Positions 25,593 through 35,339 are shown, counted from the stretch's first letter. The stretch is DNA of 64,000 nucleotides from Bin87 sp034423575 (GCA_034423575.1 DAOUIF010000001.1:1-64000), one strand, 5' to 3'. Numbers and translations are program-made. The notes: generated by a model not told the origin, from the sequence alone.

Positions 25593-26234
25593 CTAATCCG
25601 GCGAATCCTGATTCTGACAAGCTACGATGCGCTCGCGAACGCCGCAGTCCGCGCATCGCGCGCCGTTGGGCAGGCTGATCATGGAGCCATCGCAAATAGG
25701 GCAGGCGGCGTAAGCAGACGCGACGGCAGGTGCCGCGGGAGCGGGTTGTTCCCGGCTCATCACCAACACCCAAGCCATGATAACCAACCCGACAACTATC
25801 GAGGAATCGGCAAGATTGAACACCGGCCACGGGCCGATGTCGATGAAGTCGGTCACGTGACCCTGCCAGATGCGGTCCACCAGATTTCCCAGCGCGCCGC
25901 CCAGCATCAGCGCGATGCTGATTCGCATCAGGATGCCGGGCCGTTGCTGGGTGTGATAGATGTACGCCAGCACCGCGACGCCGACCAGAGAGACGATCAG
26001 CAGCGGCAGGTTGTTGCCCTGGAAGAGTCCGAAGGCGCTGCCAGTGTTCTGTACGTGGGTAAAGCGGAAAAAGCCGAAAGCCGGCCAGGAGTAGTGCCAC
26101 TCCAGGGTCTGCCTAACGACGAACTTGGTGAGCTGGTCCAGGGCCAGAGACAACGCCGCTAACTGCAGCAGGGTCCAATCCCGGTAGATGGGCGTGCGAT
26201 CTCTCCGGGACCGGGGCATGGGCGGCCGGGACAT
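25593..26234 (-). CDS. lspA: Lipoprotein signal peptidase (signal peptidase II) with zinc-ribbon tail
   Basis: 213 aa, longer than the usual 150-170. Four membrane helices and the catalytic aspartates are in place (QNTGSAFGLF, GNLVDRIWQGHVTDFID and FNLADSSI). It cleaves prolipoproteins, fitting the several lipobox proteins in this window. The extra C-terminal 40 residues contain CPICDGSM...CADCG, a four-cysteine zinc ribbon not normal for LspA. It forms an operon with rluD. Confidence 0.93.
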   Translation of the reverse strand: MSRPPMPRSRRDRTPIYRDWTLLQLAALSLALDQLTKFVVRQTLEWHYSWPAFGFFRFTHVQNTGSAFGLFQGNNLPLLIVSLVGVAVLAYIYHTQQRPGILMRISIALMLGGALGNLVDRIWQGHVTDFIDIGPWPVFNLADSSIVVGLVIMAWVLVMSREQPAPAAPAVASAYAACPICDGSMISLPNGARCADCGVRERIVACQNQDSPD

Positions 26235-26237
26235 GGG

Positions 26238-26882
26238 CTAGGGTGTGGCCAGATGGTCCAGGAAGAATTGCACCACCTTCTCGGCCATCTGTCGCTCCTG
26301 CCCCACCCAGAAGTGGTCTGCGCCGGCCACTACGTGAAAGTCCGCCGGGGGATCGAACTTGCCCAGTTGCTCGTCGACGCCATCGGAATTGACGAGGCGA
26401 TCGCGGTCGCCAGTGATTATCATGCGGGGCGTCTTGTCCTTCTGGAGCGGGCTGTCGGTGATCGCCTCCAGGGACGGGGCCACCAGGGCGATGGCCCGAG
26501 GCTTCTTGTACAGCTGCTTGTGCGCGCAGATAACGCGGGTGCTGAAGGAGTAGCCGCCGAGACCGATGCGGTCGTCGTCAACGTCGGGCAGGGCGCCGAG
26601 GAAGTCCATGGCTACCAGGGTCTCCTGGTGCTCCTTCTCGCCGTGGGCGTGCTCGCCCTGGCTGTTGCCGACGCCGCGAAAGTTGAACCGCAGCGAGGCG
26701 ATGCCGGCCGCGGCCAAGCCGAAGGTCACTGCCACCACCACGTTGTTGTCCATGCTGCCACCGTGCAGCGGATGGGGGTGGCACATGACTACGCCGGGGA
26801 AGGGCCCCTCACCATCCGGCAAGGCGATGATGCCCTCCAGGGTCATTCCTTTGGCTATGAAACTGACCGCGCTTTGTCGCAT
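26238..26882 (-). CDS. Alpha/beta hydrolase (COG2945-like)
   Basis: 214 aa from ATG 26882, with GGAGG 7 nt upstream. Blocks are VVMCHPHPLHGGSMDN, LRFNFRGVGNSQG, the nucleophile elbow GGYSFST, the acid region ITGDRDRLV and a His in GADHFW. This is the short alpha/beta hydrolase family seen near lspA in several bacteria. The second residue after Ser is Ser rather than Gly. Substrate unknown; it precedes lspA by 3 bp and is probably cotranscribed. Confidence 0.82.
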   Translation of the reverse strand: MRQSAVSFIAKGMTLEGIIALPDGEGPFPGVVMCHPHPLHGGSMDNNVVVAVTFGLAAAGIASLRFNFRGVGNSQGEHAHGEKEHQETLVAMDFLGALPDVDDDRIGLGGYSFSTRVICAHKQLYKKPRAIALVAPSLEAITDSPLQKDKTPRMIITGDRDRLVNSDGVDEQLGKFDPPADFHVVAGADHFWVGQERQMAEKVVQFFLDHLATP

Positions 26883-27047
26883 GATGCCGCCTCCGGCCGA
26901 TTTTGGTGATGATCCTGACGGTTGAAACATGATAGCAGGTTCCGGGGCGAGACGATCCGGCGGAAGCCATCAACCGTTGTGCTAGAATGTCGCCGACCCG
27001 GCACCCGCTGGTTCAAACCGAGATTTCCGTTCGATTCTGGAGGCTCC

Positions 27048-28106
27048 ATGGCAGTCATCGACCTGCGCAGCGACACAATTACACACCCCACCGAGGAGAT
27101 GCGCCGGGCGATGGCCGACGCCGAGGTTGGCGACGATGTGTTCGGGGAGGACCCCTCGATCAACGCGCTGCAGGAACGGGCCGCCGATATGCTCGGCCAG
27201 GAGGCTGGGCTGCTGACCGCCAGCGGGACGATGAGCAACCTGATCGCCGCGCTGACCTGGTGCAGCCGCGGCGACGAGATGATCATGGGCCAGGAAGCCC
27301 ACATGTTCTGGAACGAGTCCGGGGGGCCGACGGCGTTGTCCGGCGCGCAGGTTCGGCTAGTGCCCAACGAAGCCAACGGTCGGATCTCAGCAGAATCGGT
27401 GGCGGGCGCCGTACGCGACGCCTCCAACATCCACGTTCCGGCCACCACGCTGGTGTGCCTGGAAAACACGCACAATCGTTGCAGCGGCGGGGTGATGACG
27501 CCGCAGGACACCCTGGAGGTGGTTGAGGTCGCCCATGCTGCCGGCGCGGCGGTGCATCTGGACGGCGCGCGCATCTTCAACGCTGCGGTGGCCTTGGAGG
27601 TTCCGGTATCGGAGCTGACCAAGGACGTTGACGACGTCAGCTTCTGCCTCTCCAAGGCTTTGTCCTGCCCAGTGGGTTCCGTGCTGTGCGGATCCGAGGA
27701 GTTCATCACCCGGGCGCGCAAGTGGCGGAAGATGGTGGGTGGAGGCATGCGACAGGCCGGCGTGCTGGCCGCGGCCGGCCTCGTTGCCCTGGACACGATG
27801 GTGGAGCGACTGGCCGACGACCACGCCAACGCGCGCCGCCTGGCCGCCGGCCTGGCCGAGATCGACGGATTGACCGTTGACCCCGACAGCATCCACACCA
27901 ACATCGTCATCTTCGAGGTGGATCGGGATAAGGTGGGCGAGGCCCGCGAGGTTATTGCAGCCCTGCGCGAGGATGGGGTTCTTGTCAGCCACAGCCGCGA
28001 GCAGTCGCTGCGCATGGTGACTCACCGCCACATCTCCTCGGCCGACGTGGACGAGGCGCTGTCTCGGGTTAACGGGACGGTGCTCCGCCTGGCCGCCGCC
28101 AACTAG
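27048..28106 (+). CDS. ltaE: Low-specificity L-threonine aldolase
   Basis: 352 aa PLP-dependent fold-type I enzyme that splits threonine or allo-threonine into glycine and acetaldehyde. N-terminal IDLRSDTITHPTEEMRRAM, HLDGARIFNAAV and the PLP-lysine region SFCLSKALSCPVGS are conserved. ATG 27048 has GGAGG upstream; the frame is open further up but lacks similarity. It is followed 9 bp later by the isochorismatase-like gene. Confidence 0.93.
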   Translation: MAVIDLRSDTITHPTEEMRRAMADAEVGDDVFGEDPSINALQERAADMLGQEAGLLTASGTMSNLIAALTWCSRGDEMIMGQEAHMFWNESGGPTALSGAQVRLVPNEANGRISAESVAGAVRDASNIHVPATTLVCLENTHNRCSGGVMTPQDTLEVVEVAHAAGAAVHLDGARIFNAAVALEVPVSELTKDVDDVSFCLSKALSCPVGSVLCGSEEFITRARKWRKMVGGGMRQAGVLAAAGLVALDTMVERLADDHANARRLAAGLAEIDGLTVDPDSIHTNIVIFEVDRDKVGEAREVIAALREDGVLVSHSREQSLRMVTHRHISSADVDEALSRVNGTVLRLAAAN

Positions 28107-28115
28107 GGGTTCAGT

Positions 28116-28706
28116 ATGGCTGAGTTTGCCATCAACCGCGCCACAACGGCGCTGCTCATCGCCGATTTTTACGCTGAGGCGATGGGCAACCTGCCCCACG
28201 CCGTGGAACGCGGGGTGGTTGGGCGAACGGTGGGCCTTCAGGCGGCGGCCCGCGAGGCCGGCCTGATGGTCTGCTATTGCGCCACGGTGTTCCGGCCCGG
28301 GTATCCGGAGATCAGCCCGCGCAACAAGACGTTCAGCGCGCGTAAGGCCTCGGGCCAGCCTGCGGTTTTCGACCCGGTGTCGCTGATCCATCCCGACGTG
28401 CGCCCCCGGGACGATGAGGTGGTGGTGGGCAAGCACCGGGTCAACGCGCTGTTCGGCACCGGCCTGGACGTGGCCCTGACCGGCAGCAATATTGACACCA
28501 TCATCCTGCTGGGCTACGCGACCAGCGGGGTTGTGCTGTCCACCACGCGCTTTGCTGCCGACCGCGACTATCGCCTCTACATCGTTGAGGACTGCTGCGC
28601 GGACAGCGAGTCGGACGTGCACGATTTCCTCATCGGGCGGATCCTCAACCGTCAGGCGGACATCGTTTCCGCCGATGAGGCCATCGCGGCGATCCGCTCT
28701 TCGTGA
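28116..28706 (+). CDS. Isochorismatase-family protein lacking the catalytic cysteine
   Basis: 196 aa with the cysteine-hydrolase fold: TTALLIADFYAE holds the acidic residue and VVVGKHRVNALFGTGLD the lysine. The nucleophile segment, normally GxxTxxCVxxT, reads GYATSGVVLSTTR, so valine replaces cysteine. A subfamily with this GxATSGVVLST form is known, and its chemistry is uncertain; it may be non-hydrolytic. Likely cotranscribed with the threonine aldolase gene. Confidence 0.85.
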   Translation: MAEFAINRATTALLIADFYAEAMGNLPHAVERGVVGRTVGLQAAAREAGLMVCYCATVFRPGYPEISPRNKTFSARKASGQPAVFDPVSLIHPDVRPRDDEVVVGKHRVNALFGTGLDVALTGSNIDTIILLGYATSGVVLSTTRFAADRDYRLYIVEDCCADSESDVHDFLIGRILNRQADIVSADEAIAAIRSS

Positions 28707-28760
28707 GACGGGCGGGACGCCGGCCCCGCGCAGGTCGACGACCGAGCCGGCATACGCACC

Positions 28761-29690
28761 ATGCTCCGGCAATCCGCATCGCCTACCGCCGATATCAGCG
28801 TAGCCCTTGACTCACGCCCTCTTTACGCCGGGGACAACCTGGATGTCGAGGTCCAGGTAACCCCTCATGCCACTTTCCAGGCTGCGCTGGGGGTGCTCCG
28901 GTTGTCCCAGATCGAACTGATGCGAGTTGACTCGGCCCGGGATGCGGTGCCGCAAATGATGCTCCCCGGCAGGCGCGGGTCCCGCAGTTCTGGCGGCCCG
29001 GCGCACATTGACGAGGTGTTCGCGGAAGACGTAGCGATGGAAGGCGGGGTGCTGCACCGTTACCCCGTGCGGCTGCGGCTGCCGGACGCCGCGCCGCCAA
29101 CCGTCAAGGGCAAATACGCCCGCATTTCGTGGGAACTCTCCGCGATGATACTGACCCGAGCCGACTGGTTGCCGACCAGCGACGGATGGTTGGCCAACCT
29201 CGCCCGTGGGAGAGCGGCCCACTGCCAGCAGGAATTGGTGGTGTTCAGCCGTTCAGATGTCGACCCGCTGGACGGTTTGCCGTTGCTGGACGAGATTCCG
29301 GCCAGCCGGTCCTATCGCAACGTGACGATGGGCCTGACGCTGGACTCGGCGACCGTGGCCAACGGCGGGATCGTGACCGGCAGCCTGACGGTCAATGCCC
29401 GAGCGGCCCTCAAAACGCGTGAACTGCGCGTCGAATTGCTGCGTTGGGAACGTTCGGGAAGCAAGCAGGCGCGGGTCATCGAACATTCCGAGGTGCTCCA
29501 GCGCCCGGCGATACTGACCGCCGGTGAGGAAATGGAGTGGGCGTTCCGGTTGGCGGTGCCTGACCCTCTGATGCCGTCGATGTTGGCCAACCACACGTTC
29601 GTGGGCTGGCAGGTCCGGGCGGTAATCGACAGAAAGCTGCTCCCGAATCAAACGGTTTCACAACTCCTGCATGTGTACACATCGCCGTGA
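28761..29690 (+). CDS. Arrestin-like beta-sandwich protein
   Basis: 309 aa made of two beta-sandwich halves: an N-terminal arrestin-like domain (VALDSRPLYAGDNLDVEVQV, VKGKYARISWELSAMI) and a C-terminal one (LTLDSATVANGGIVTGSLTV, HTFVGWQVRAVIDRK). Related to SpoOM-type bacterial arrestin homologues. No signal peptide. Role unknown; possibly a scaffold. It follows the isochorismatase-like gene by about 55 bp. Confidence 0.6.
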   Translation: MLRQSASPTADISVALDSRPLYAGDNLDVEVQVTPHATFQAALGVLRLSQIELMRVDSARDAVPQMMLPGRRGSRSSGGPAHIDEVFAEDVAMEGGVLHRYPVRLRLPDAAPPTVKGKYARISWELSAMILTRADWLPTSDGWLANLARGRAAHCQQELVVFSRSDVDPLDGLPLLDEIPASRSYRNVTMGLTLDSATVANGGIVTGSLTVNARAALKTRELRVELLRWERSGSKQARVIEHSEVLQRPAILTAGEEMEWAFRLAVPDPLMPSMLANHTFVGWQVRAVIDRKLLPNQTVSQLLHVYTSP

Positions 29691-29922
29691 CGCCCATGGC
29701 AGGTGCGCTTTCACGGCTGCTCCCACTCCCGGATTGCCGACCCAACGGCGCATACCAAATCCAAAGCGGGGGACCATAACGACGATGTCTGGCAGATCGA
29801 GTTAAAACCAAGGCCAACCGAGCTGAACCCGCCCGTGGCGTGACTACAGATCGCCGCTCCACGCCTGTCGCACGAAGCGCCCGGACCCGGCCTGTCGCAT
29901 TTGAAACTGTAGTCCGTTAACG

Positions 29923-31272
29923 CTAGCGGGCGTCTCCCCGCCACCGTCTCAAGCGGTCGGCGATGGCAGCTTCCGAGCCTTGGTCCGACGGCTCGTAGTA
30001 CCGCCGGTCGGACAACTCCGGCGGCAGGTATTCCTGCGCCTCGAAGTGTCCTTCGTAGTCGTGGCTGTACTTGTACCCCGCGCCGTATCCCATGCCGCGC
30101 ATCAGGCCGGTTACGGCGTTGCGCAGGTGCAGGGGCACCGGTTCGTGGGGACGTCCGCGCACGTCGTCCAGCGCGCGTTCGAGAGCCATGTATGCCGCGT
30201 TGCTCTTGGGTGAGGTGGCCAGGTAGACCGTCGCCTCGGCCAGGGGAATTCGACCCTCGGGCAGCCCGACGAAGTGCACCGCCTGCTGGGCGGCCACCGC
30301 CACGGGCAGCGCACCGGGGTTGGCGAGCCCGATGTCCTCGGCGGCGAGGATGACCAGCCGGCGAGCGATGAACATGGGGTCTTCACCCGCCTCCAGCATC
30401 CGGGCCAGCCAGTAGAGCGCGCCGTCGGGCGACGAGCCGCGGACCGACTTGATGAAGGCGGAGATCGTGTCGTAGTGGCTGTCGCCGGCCTTGTCGTACT
30501 GAGGGGTGCGGCGTTGCAGGGCGTCGGCGATGCCTTCCATTGTGACGCGGCGCTGGCCTCCTTCGCCAGGCTCTGCCGCGACCACTGCCATCTCCAGCGC
30601 GTTCAGGGCCACCCGTGCGTCGCCGTTGGCAATGTTGACCAAGTGGGCGAGAGCGTCGGGTTCCAACTGTGGCGCAAGCGCGGCCAATCCCCGGCGCTCG
30701 TCCGTCAACGCGCGGTCGATGATTGCAGCGATTGAGTCGTCATCCAATGCGCTGAGGGTGAACACGCGGCAGCGAGACAGGAGTGGCGCGTTGACCTCGA
30801 AGGAGGGGTTTTCAGTGGTGGCTCCGATGAAGGTGACGGTGCCGTCTTCCACGTAGGGCAGGATCACGTCCTGCTGCGCCTTGTTGAAGCGGTGGATCTC
30901 GTCAACGAACAGGATCGTGGACCGTTGGTACAGAGCTTGGCGTTCCTGGGCGCCGGCGACCGCCTTGCGCAGGTCGGCAACACCGGCAGACACCGCGCTC
31001 ACCGGTTCGAAATGCGACTGCGTAACGGTGGCGATCAAGCGAGCCAGTGTCGTCTTGCCCGAGCCCGGCGGCCCCCAGAACAGGATGGACGGCACGTGGT
31101 CGATTTCAATGGCTCGACGCAGGACGCGGTCTTCGGCAAGGATATGCTCCTGCCCCACGAATTCGTCAAAGGTAGCAGGTCGCATCCTCTCTGCCAGCGG
31201 GGCCGTTTCCCAGGAGCGTTGTTCACGTCCGTGCTCGAAAAGCCCGCCGGCGTTTCGCCGGCCAGTCATCAT
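29923..31272 (-). CDS. rarA: Replication-associated recombination protein A (AAA+ ATPase)
   Basis: 449 aa. RMRPATFDEFVGQEHIL, Walker A GPPGSGKTTLA, Walker B ILFVDEIHRFNKAQQD and sensor 1 FIGATTENPSFEVN are all canonical for RarA/MgsA, which acts at stalled replication forks. The C-terminal tetramerisation part is intact (KSNAAYMALERALDDV, GYGAGYKYSHDYEG). The start ATG 31272 overlaps the stop of the upstream LLM gene as TGATG. Confidence 0.95.
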   Translation of the reverse strand: MMTGRRNAGGLFEHGREQRSWETAPLAERMRPATFDEFVGQEHILAEDRVLRRAIEIDHVPSILFWGPPGSGKTTLARLIATVTQSHFEPVSAVSAGVADLRKAVAGAQERQALYQRSTILFVDEIHRFNKAQQDVILPYVEDGTVTFIGATTENPSFEVNAPLLSRCRVFTLSALDDDSIAAIIDRALTDERRGLAALAPQLEPDALAHLVNIANGDARVALNALEMAVVAAEPGEGGQRRVTMEGIADALQRRTPQYDKAGDSHYDTISAFIKSVRGSSPDGALYWLARMLEAGEDPMFIARRLVILAAEDIGLANPGALPVAVAAQQAVHFVGLPEGRIPLAEATVYLATSPKSNAAYMALERALDDVRGRPHEPVPLHLRNAVTGLMRGMGYGAGYKYSHDYEGHFEAQEYLPPELSDRRYYEPSDQGSEAAIADRLRRWRGDAR

Positions 31273-32288
31273 CAATCCTGGAAGTGCGGCATCACCTCGT
31301 CGGCGAACAGTTGCATCGACCTCCCGACTTCCTCATTGCTCAACATGCCGCCGATGTTGAACCAGCACATGATTTCCTGGGGTTGGTAAAGCTCCTGGTA
31401 CTGCTTCAGGCGCTCAGTGACGCGCTGCGGATCGCCGATGGCGCCCAGCTCGTCGTATATGCCCTCATAGGTGAGCTGGCCGGCACGGCTTGAGCCACGC
31501 GAATTGTTCTGCATGCTCCGCAAAGTGTCCAGGTAGTTGTTCACCGTTGGCGCGAAACCGGCTCTGGCCTCCTCGGAAGTCTCGCCGACGAACACGGGAA
31601 CATTGACCACCACCTTGACAGCAGACTGGTCGTGTCCGTGTTCGGCCAGTGTGTCTCGGTAATGAGCCAGGCCGTCGCTGACGCCCTGCACCGTGATGAT
31701 CAGCGGCGTCACCAGGATGCTGTGGCCCAGGCTGCCCACCAGAGGGAAGGTGTCGGCGCCATTGGAGGCGATGTACACCGGCGGATGGGGTCGCTGGATC
31801 GGCTTGGGTTCCAGCCGGATGCCCTCGGCCTGGTAGTACTGGCCGTCATAGTCCAGCACGTCCTCCTTCCAGGCGCGCAGGGCGAGGTCCAGGCCCTCGA
31901 CGAAGCGGTCGTTGCGTTCCTCGATGGGAATGCCGTACCCCCGATAGTGGTTGGGGTTTGACCCCCGGCCGATGCCGAAGACCGCTCGCCCGCCCGACAG
32001 CACGTCCAGGGTCGCGACTTCTTCAGCGATGCGCAGCGGGTGATGCAGGGGCAGCAGGTTGACCGCGGTTCCGAGCATGATCCGCTCGGTGGTTTGCGAC
32101 AGGGCTGAGGCCATGAGCAGGGGCGCGGGCATGACTGAGAAGCGCCGGGCAAAGTGCAGCTCAGCGAGCCAGGCCATGTCGTAGCCGAGTTGGTCGGCCA
32201 GTTGGACCTGGCCCATTACGTCAGCGTAACGGTCGGCGGGAGTTTGGTCCTCGCTGCAAGGGATTTGATAGAAGACGCCGAACTGCAT
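31272..32288 (-). CDS. LLM-class flavin-dependent oxidoreductase
   Basis: 338 aa from ATG 32288 (MQFGVFYQIP; GGGAG upstream). A bacterial-luciferase-like TIM barrel that uses FMN or F420: AWLAELHFARRFSVMPAPLL, LDVLSGGRAVFGIGRGSN and PPVYIASNGADTFPL. Likely oxidises or monooxygenates an organic substrate. It is translationally coupled to rarA by TGATG, probably by chance of packing rather than function. Confidence 0.88.
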   Translation of the reverse strand: MQFGVFYQIPCSEDQTPADRYADVMGQVQLADQLGYDMAWLAELHFARRFSVMPAPLLMASALSQTTERIMLGTAVNLLPLHHPLRIAEEVATLDVLSGGRAVFGIGRGSNPNHYRGYGIPIEERNDRFVEGLDLALRAWKEDVLDYDGQYYQAEGIRLEPKPIQRPHPPVYIASNGADTFPLVGSLGHSILVTPLIITVQGVSDGLAHYRDTLAEHGHDQSAVKVVVNVPVFVGETSEEARAGFAPTVNNYLDTLRSMQNNSRGSSRAGQLTYEGIYDELGAIGDPQRVTERLKQYQELYQPQEIMCWFNIGGMLSNEEVGRSMQLFADEVMPHFQD

Positions 32289-32338
32289 TTCATCGCTCCC
32301 GGCCAAGTCGGTGTGAGGCGAAACGGATTTTGCGGTTA

Positions 32339-32761
32339 CTAAACAGGCTTGCCGGAATCACTCCTGCTGATGTCGGGAGGTGGTTCGTCAAAAGTTTCGC
32401 CTCGCTCCTCGGCTTGTTCCCGACGCTGGAGCCATTGTCGCCACAGCCGGTTGGCATCGTCCTTGCCCTTCTGGTACGTCCGTTTCTCCATAATCCTTGC
32501 AATTACCACTCTCATTGCCTCCATAATCGGCCAGGTCGCCGCCAACGCCCAAGCTAGGATTTGGCCCCCATCGTCGAAAACCATCTCCGAGGTGATCTGC
32601 CACGTTTCCGGCCGGTGATTGTGGGTAATCAACAGTATGTCTAAAGCGATTGCTCCTGCTATAGCCAAGTAGAAAGCGACGAATGCTTGTGCGGCCCGTT
32701 CCGGCGGTACGCTGGGGATGCCAATCCACCCCGTCCGGCCATTCCGCTCTGGTGTCATCAT
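32339..32761 (-). CDS. Hypothetical membrane protein
   Basis: 140 aa. Two hydrophobic segments (AFVAFYLAIAGAIALDILLI and ILAWALAATWPIMEAMRVVI) are followed by a charged helical tail (RLWRQWLQRREQAEERGE). The start overlaps the stop of the carboxylase gene as TAATG, so it is probably translated from the same mRNA. No family recognised. Confidence 0.55.
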   Translation of the reverse strand: MMTPERNGRTGWIGIPSVPPERAAQAFVAFYLAIAGAIALDILLITHNHRPETWQITSEMVFDDGGQILAWALAATWPIMEAMRVVIARIMEKRTYQKGKDDANRLWRQWLQRREQAEERGETFDEPPPDISRSDSGKPV

Positions 32762-34329
32762 TATAGCGGGATGTTGCCGTGTTTCTTGGCTGGCAACGTG
32801 TCCCGTTTGTTCTGCAGCATCTCGAGGGCACGGATGACGGTTGCACGGGTGGACGCCGGGTCAATCACGTCGTCCAGGTAGCCGCGGTTGGCGGCCACGT
32901 AGGGGTTGGTGAAGCGCTCCTGGTAGTCGGCGATGAGCTCGGCGCGACGGGCGTCCGGATCCTCCGCATTGCTGATTTCCTCGCGGTAGATGATGTTCAC
33001 CGCGCCGTCCGGGCCCATTACGGCGATCTCGGCGCTGGGCCAGGCGAGGTTCACGTCGGAGCGCAGATGCTTGCTGCTCATGACGATGTACGCGCCGCCG
33101 TAGGCCTTCCGCGTGATCAACGCCACCTTGGGCACCGTGGCCTCGGCGTAGGCGTAGATCAGCTTCGCGCCGTGCCGGATGATGCCGCCGTATTCCTGCT
33201 CCGTGCCCGGCATGAAGCCCGGCACGTCCACCAGCGTCACCAACGGTACGTTGAAGCAGTCGCAGAATCGCACGAAGCGGGCCGCCTTTGCAGATGCGTT
33301 TATGTCCAGCACGCCGGCCAGGTACGCCGGCTGGTTGCCGACTAGTCCCACGGTACGGCCGGCCATCCTGGCGAATCCCACCACCACGTTGGGGGCGTAT
33401 CCGGCCTGGACTTCCATGAAATCCTCGTCGTCGACGATGTGGTAGATGATTTCGCGAATGTCGTAGGGCCGGTTCGGCTCGTCCGGTACGATGCTGCGCA
33501 GCGCCTCGTCGGCGCGGTCAACGGGGTCGCCGGAACGATACCCGGGAGGATCATCCAGGTTGTTCAGCGGCAGGAAGGAAATCAGCCGGCGCAATTCCTC
33601 CAGGCACTCTTCCTCGGAATCGGAAACGAAGTGCGCCACGCCGCTGCGAGCCGCGTGCGCATCGGCGCCGCCGAGCTGTTCGTGAGTCACGTTTTCGCCG
33701 GTGACGGCGCGCACCACGTCCGGGCCGGTGATGTACATTTGGCCGGTTCCACGAACCATGAAGATGAAGTCGGTGATCGCCGGCGAGTAGACGGCGCCTC
33801 CTGCCGATGGGCCCATAATGACCGAAATCTGCGGAACCACGCCGGAGTACATGGTGTTGCGCAGGAAGATGTCGCCGTAGGCGGCCAGGCTCAACGCTCC
33901 TTCCTGGATGCGGGCGCCGCCGGAGTCGCAGATGCCGATCATGGGGCAGCCGGTTTTGGCGGCCAAGTCCATGACCTTGCAGATCTTCTGGCCCACCACC
34001 TCAGAGAGCGACCCGCCGAAGACGGTGAAGTCCTGCGCGTAGGCGAAGACCTGTCGCCCGTCGATGTTGCCGTAGCCCGTGATCACGGCGTCCCCCAGGA
34101 AGGTGCGGTCGGCCAGTCCGAAATCAGTAGTGCGGTGGGTCACGAAGCGGTCGATCTCCGTGAAAGTGCCATCGTCCATCAAAGCGTCCAGCCGTTCCCG
34201 GGCTGTCATCTTGCCCCGTTGGTGCTGCTGGTCGATGCGACGTTGGCCGCCTCCCAGCGCGGCCTGGTCCTGGAGGCGGAGCAGGTTTTCCAAACCCGGG
34301 TCGGTGATGGCTTCTTCTGGTGTGGACAA
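32761..34329 (-). CDS. Acyl-CoA carboxylase beta subunit (propionyl-CoA type)
   Basis: 522 aa from TTG 34329, chosen because GGAGG lies 6 nt upstream; no ATG fits. Carboxyltransferase domain: RQVFAYAQDFTVFGGSLSE, GPSAGGAVYSPAITDFI, DVPGFMPGTEQEYGGIIRHG and RKAYGGAYIVMSSKHL. Transfers CO2 from biotin to acetyl- or propionyl-CoA. With a carboxylase alpha subunit encoded elsewhere it would make methylmalonyl-CoA. Coupled to the small membrane protein downstream. Confidence 0.92.
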   Translation of the reverse strand: MSTPEEAITDPGLENLLRLQDQAALGGGQRRIDQQHQRGKMTARERLDALMDDGTFTEIDRFVTHRTTDFGLADRTFLGDAVITGYGNIDGRQVFAYAQDFTVFGGSLSEVVGQKICKVMDLAAKTGCPMIGICDSGGARIQEGALSLAAYGDIFLRNTMYSGVVPQISVIMGPSAGGAVYSPAITDFIFMVRGTGQMYITGPDVVRAVTGENVTHEQLGGADAHAARSGVAHFVSDSEEECLEELRRLISFLPLNNLDDPPGYRSGDPVDRADEALRSIVPDEPNRPYDIREIIYHIVDDEDFMEVQAGYAPNVVVGFARMAGRTVGLVGNQPAYLAGVLDINASAKAARFVRFCDCFNVPLVTLVDVPGFMPGTEQEYGGIIRHGAKLIYAYAEATVPKVALITRKAYGGAYIVMSSKHLRSDVNLAWPSAEIAVMGPDGAVNIIYREEISNAEDPDARRAELIADYQERFTNPYVAANRGYLDDVIDPASTRATVIRALEMLQNKRDTLPAKKHGNIPL

Positions 34330-34460
34330 TTCCGGCCTCCGTGGGCGATGCTTGCGATGCGCTCGGCGCGGCGGCAAACCCGGGCGTCGGTGCGGTATGT
34401 CTTAGGCAGCTAAGTATAATGGTTCCGGGAATCCCGCGCCTTCCCGAACCGGAGGACGAT

Positions 34461-35339
34461 TTGACTGCATCCCAACATTCCTCGCAACGCACAGCGCCCG
34501 CGCTCTCCGTGGCTGACGGCGAACCCCTGGTCTGGGGCCGGCGCACGTACGTCATGGGCATCATCAACCTGGCGCCCGACTCCTTTTCCGGAGACGGTCT
34601 GTCTGGCGACGTGCAAGCTGCGGTCGAGCAAGCCCGGCGTATGGAGGCGGCCGGCGCGGACATGCTGGACGTGGGAGCAGAGTCCACGCGGCCGGGCAGC
34701 ACGCCCGTGTCCGCGTCTGCCGAGGCTGATCGGCTGCTGCCGGCGTTGGAGGCGATCTGCCGTGCGGTACGGGTCCCGGTCAGCGTGGACACCTACAAGG
34801 CCCCGGTGGCGCGGCAGGCGATTGTGGCCGGGGCGTCAATCGTCAACGACGTGTGGGGACTGCTCGCGGACGGCAACATGGCGCGGGTAATCGCCGATGC
34901 GGCCGTCCCGGCCATCTTGATGCACAACCGGCGGGAACCGCAGTACGACGACCTGGTAGCCGACGTAATCGTCGGGCTGCGTCGCGTCGCCGCAATCGCG
35001 CGCGCGGCCGGCATAGCGGAGCATAACGTGATCCTCGACCCTGGCATAGGGTTCGGCAAGACCGCCGACCACAACTTGGAGCTGTTGCGGCGACTGAATG
35101 AACTGCAGGAGCTCGACTACCCTCTGCTGCTGGGCGTCTCGCGTAAGTCCACCATCGGCCGCGTTCTGGGGTTGCCCGCGAGCGACCGGGTGGAGGGAAC
35201 CGCTGCGGCCATCGCCCTGAGCATCGCGGGAGGCGCCGACGTCGTCCGGGTGCACGACGTGAAACAGATGGTGCGGGTGGCTCGCATGACCGACGCAATC
35301 GTGCGCGACTGGAGGCCCGACGAATGGCCGAATCGGTAA
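34461..35339 (+). CDS. folP: Dihydropteroate synthase
   Basis: 292 aa from TTG 34461 (GGAGG 6 nt upstream). Folate pathway enzyme joining pterin and p-aminobenzoate. Motifs: VMGIINLAPDSFSGDG, DMLDVGAESTRPGS, ILDPGIGFGKTADHN and LLGVSRKSTIGRVLG. It overlaps folK by 16 bp. The gene between folP and folK in many bacteria, folB, is missing. Confidence 0.95.
   Translation: MTASQHSSQRTAPALSVADGEPLVWGRRTYVMGIINLAPDSFSGDGLSGDVQAAVEQARRMEAAGADMLDVGAESTRPGSTPVSASAEADRLLPALEAICRAVRVPVSVDTYKAPVARQAIVAGASIVNDVWGLLADGNMARVIADAAVPAILMHNRREPQYDDLVADVIVGLRRVAAIARAAGIAEHNVILDPGIGFGKTADHNLELLRRLNELQELDYPLLLGVSRKSTIGRVLGLPASDRVEGTAAAIALSIAGGADVVRVHDVKQMVRVARMTDAIVRDWRPDEWPNR

Noticed and set aside
33439..34413. 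Long plus-strand frame inside the carboxylase gene
   Set aside because: The minus frame has the complete carboxyltransferase motifs.
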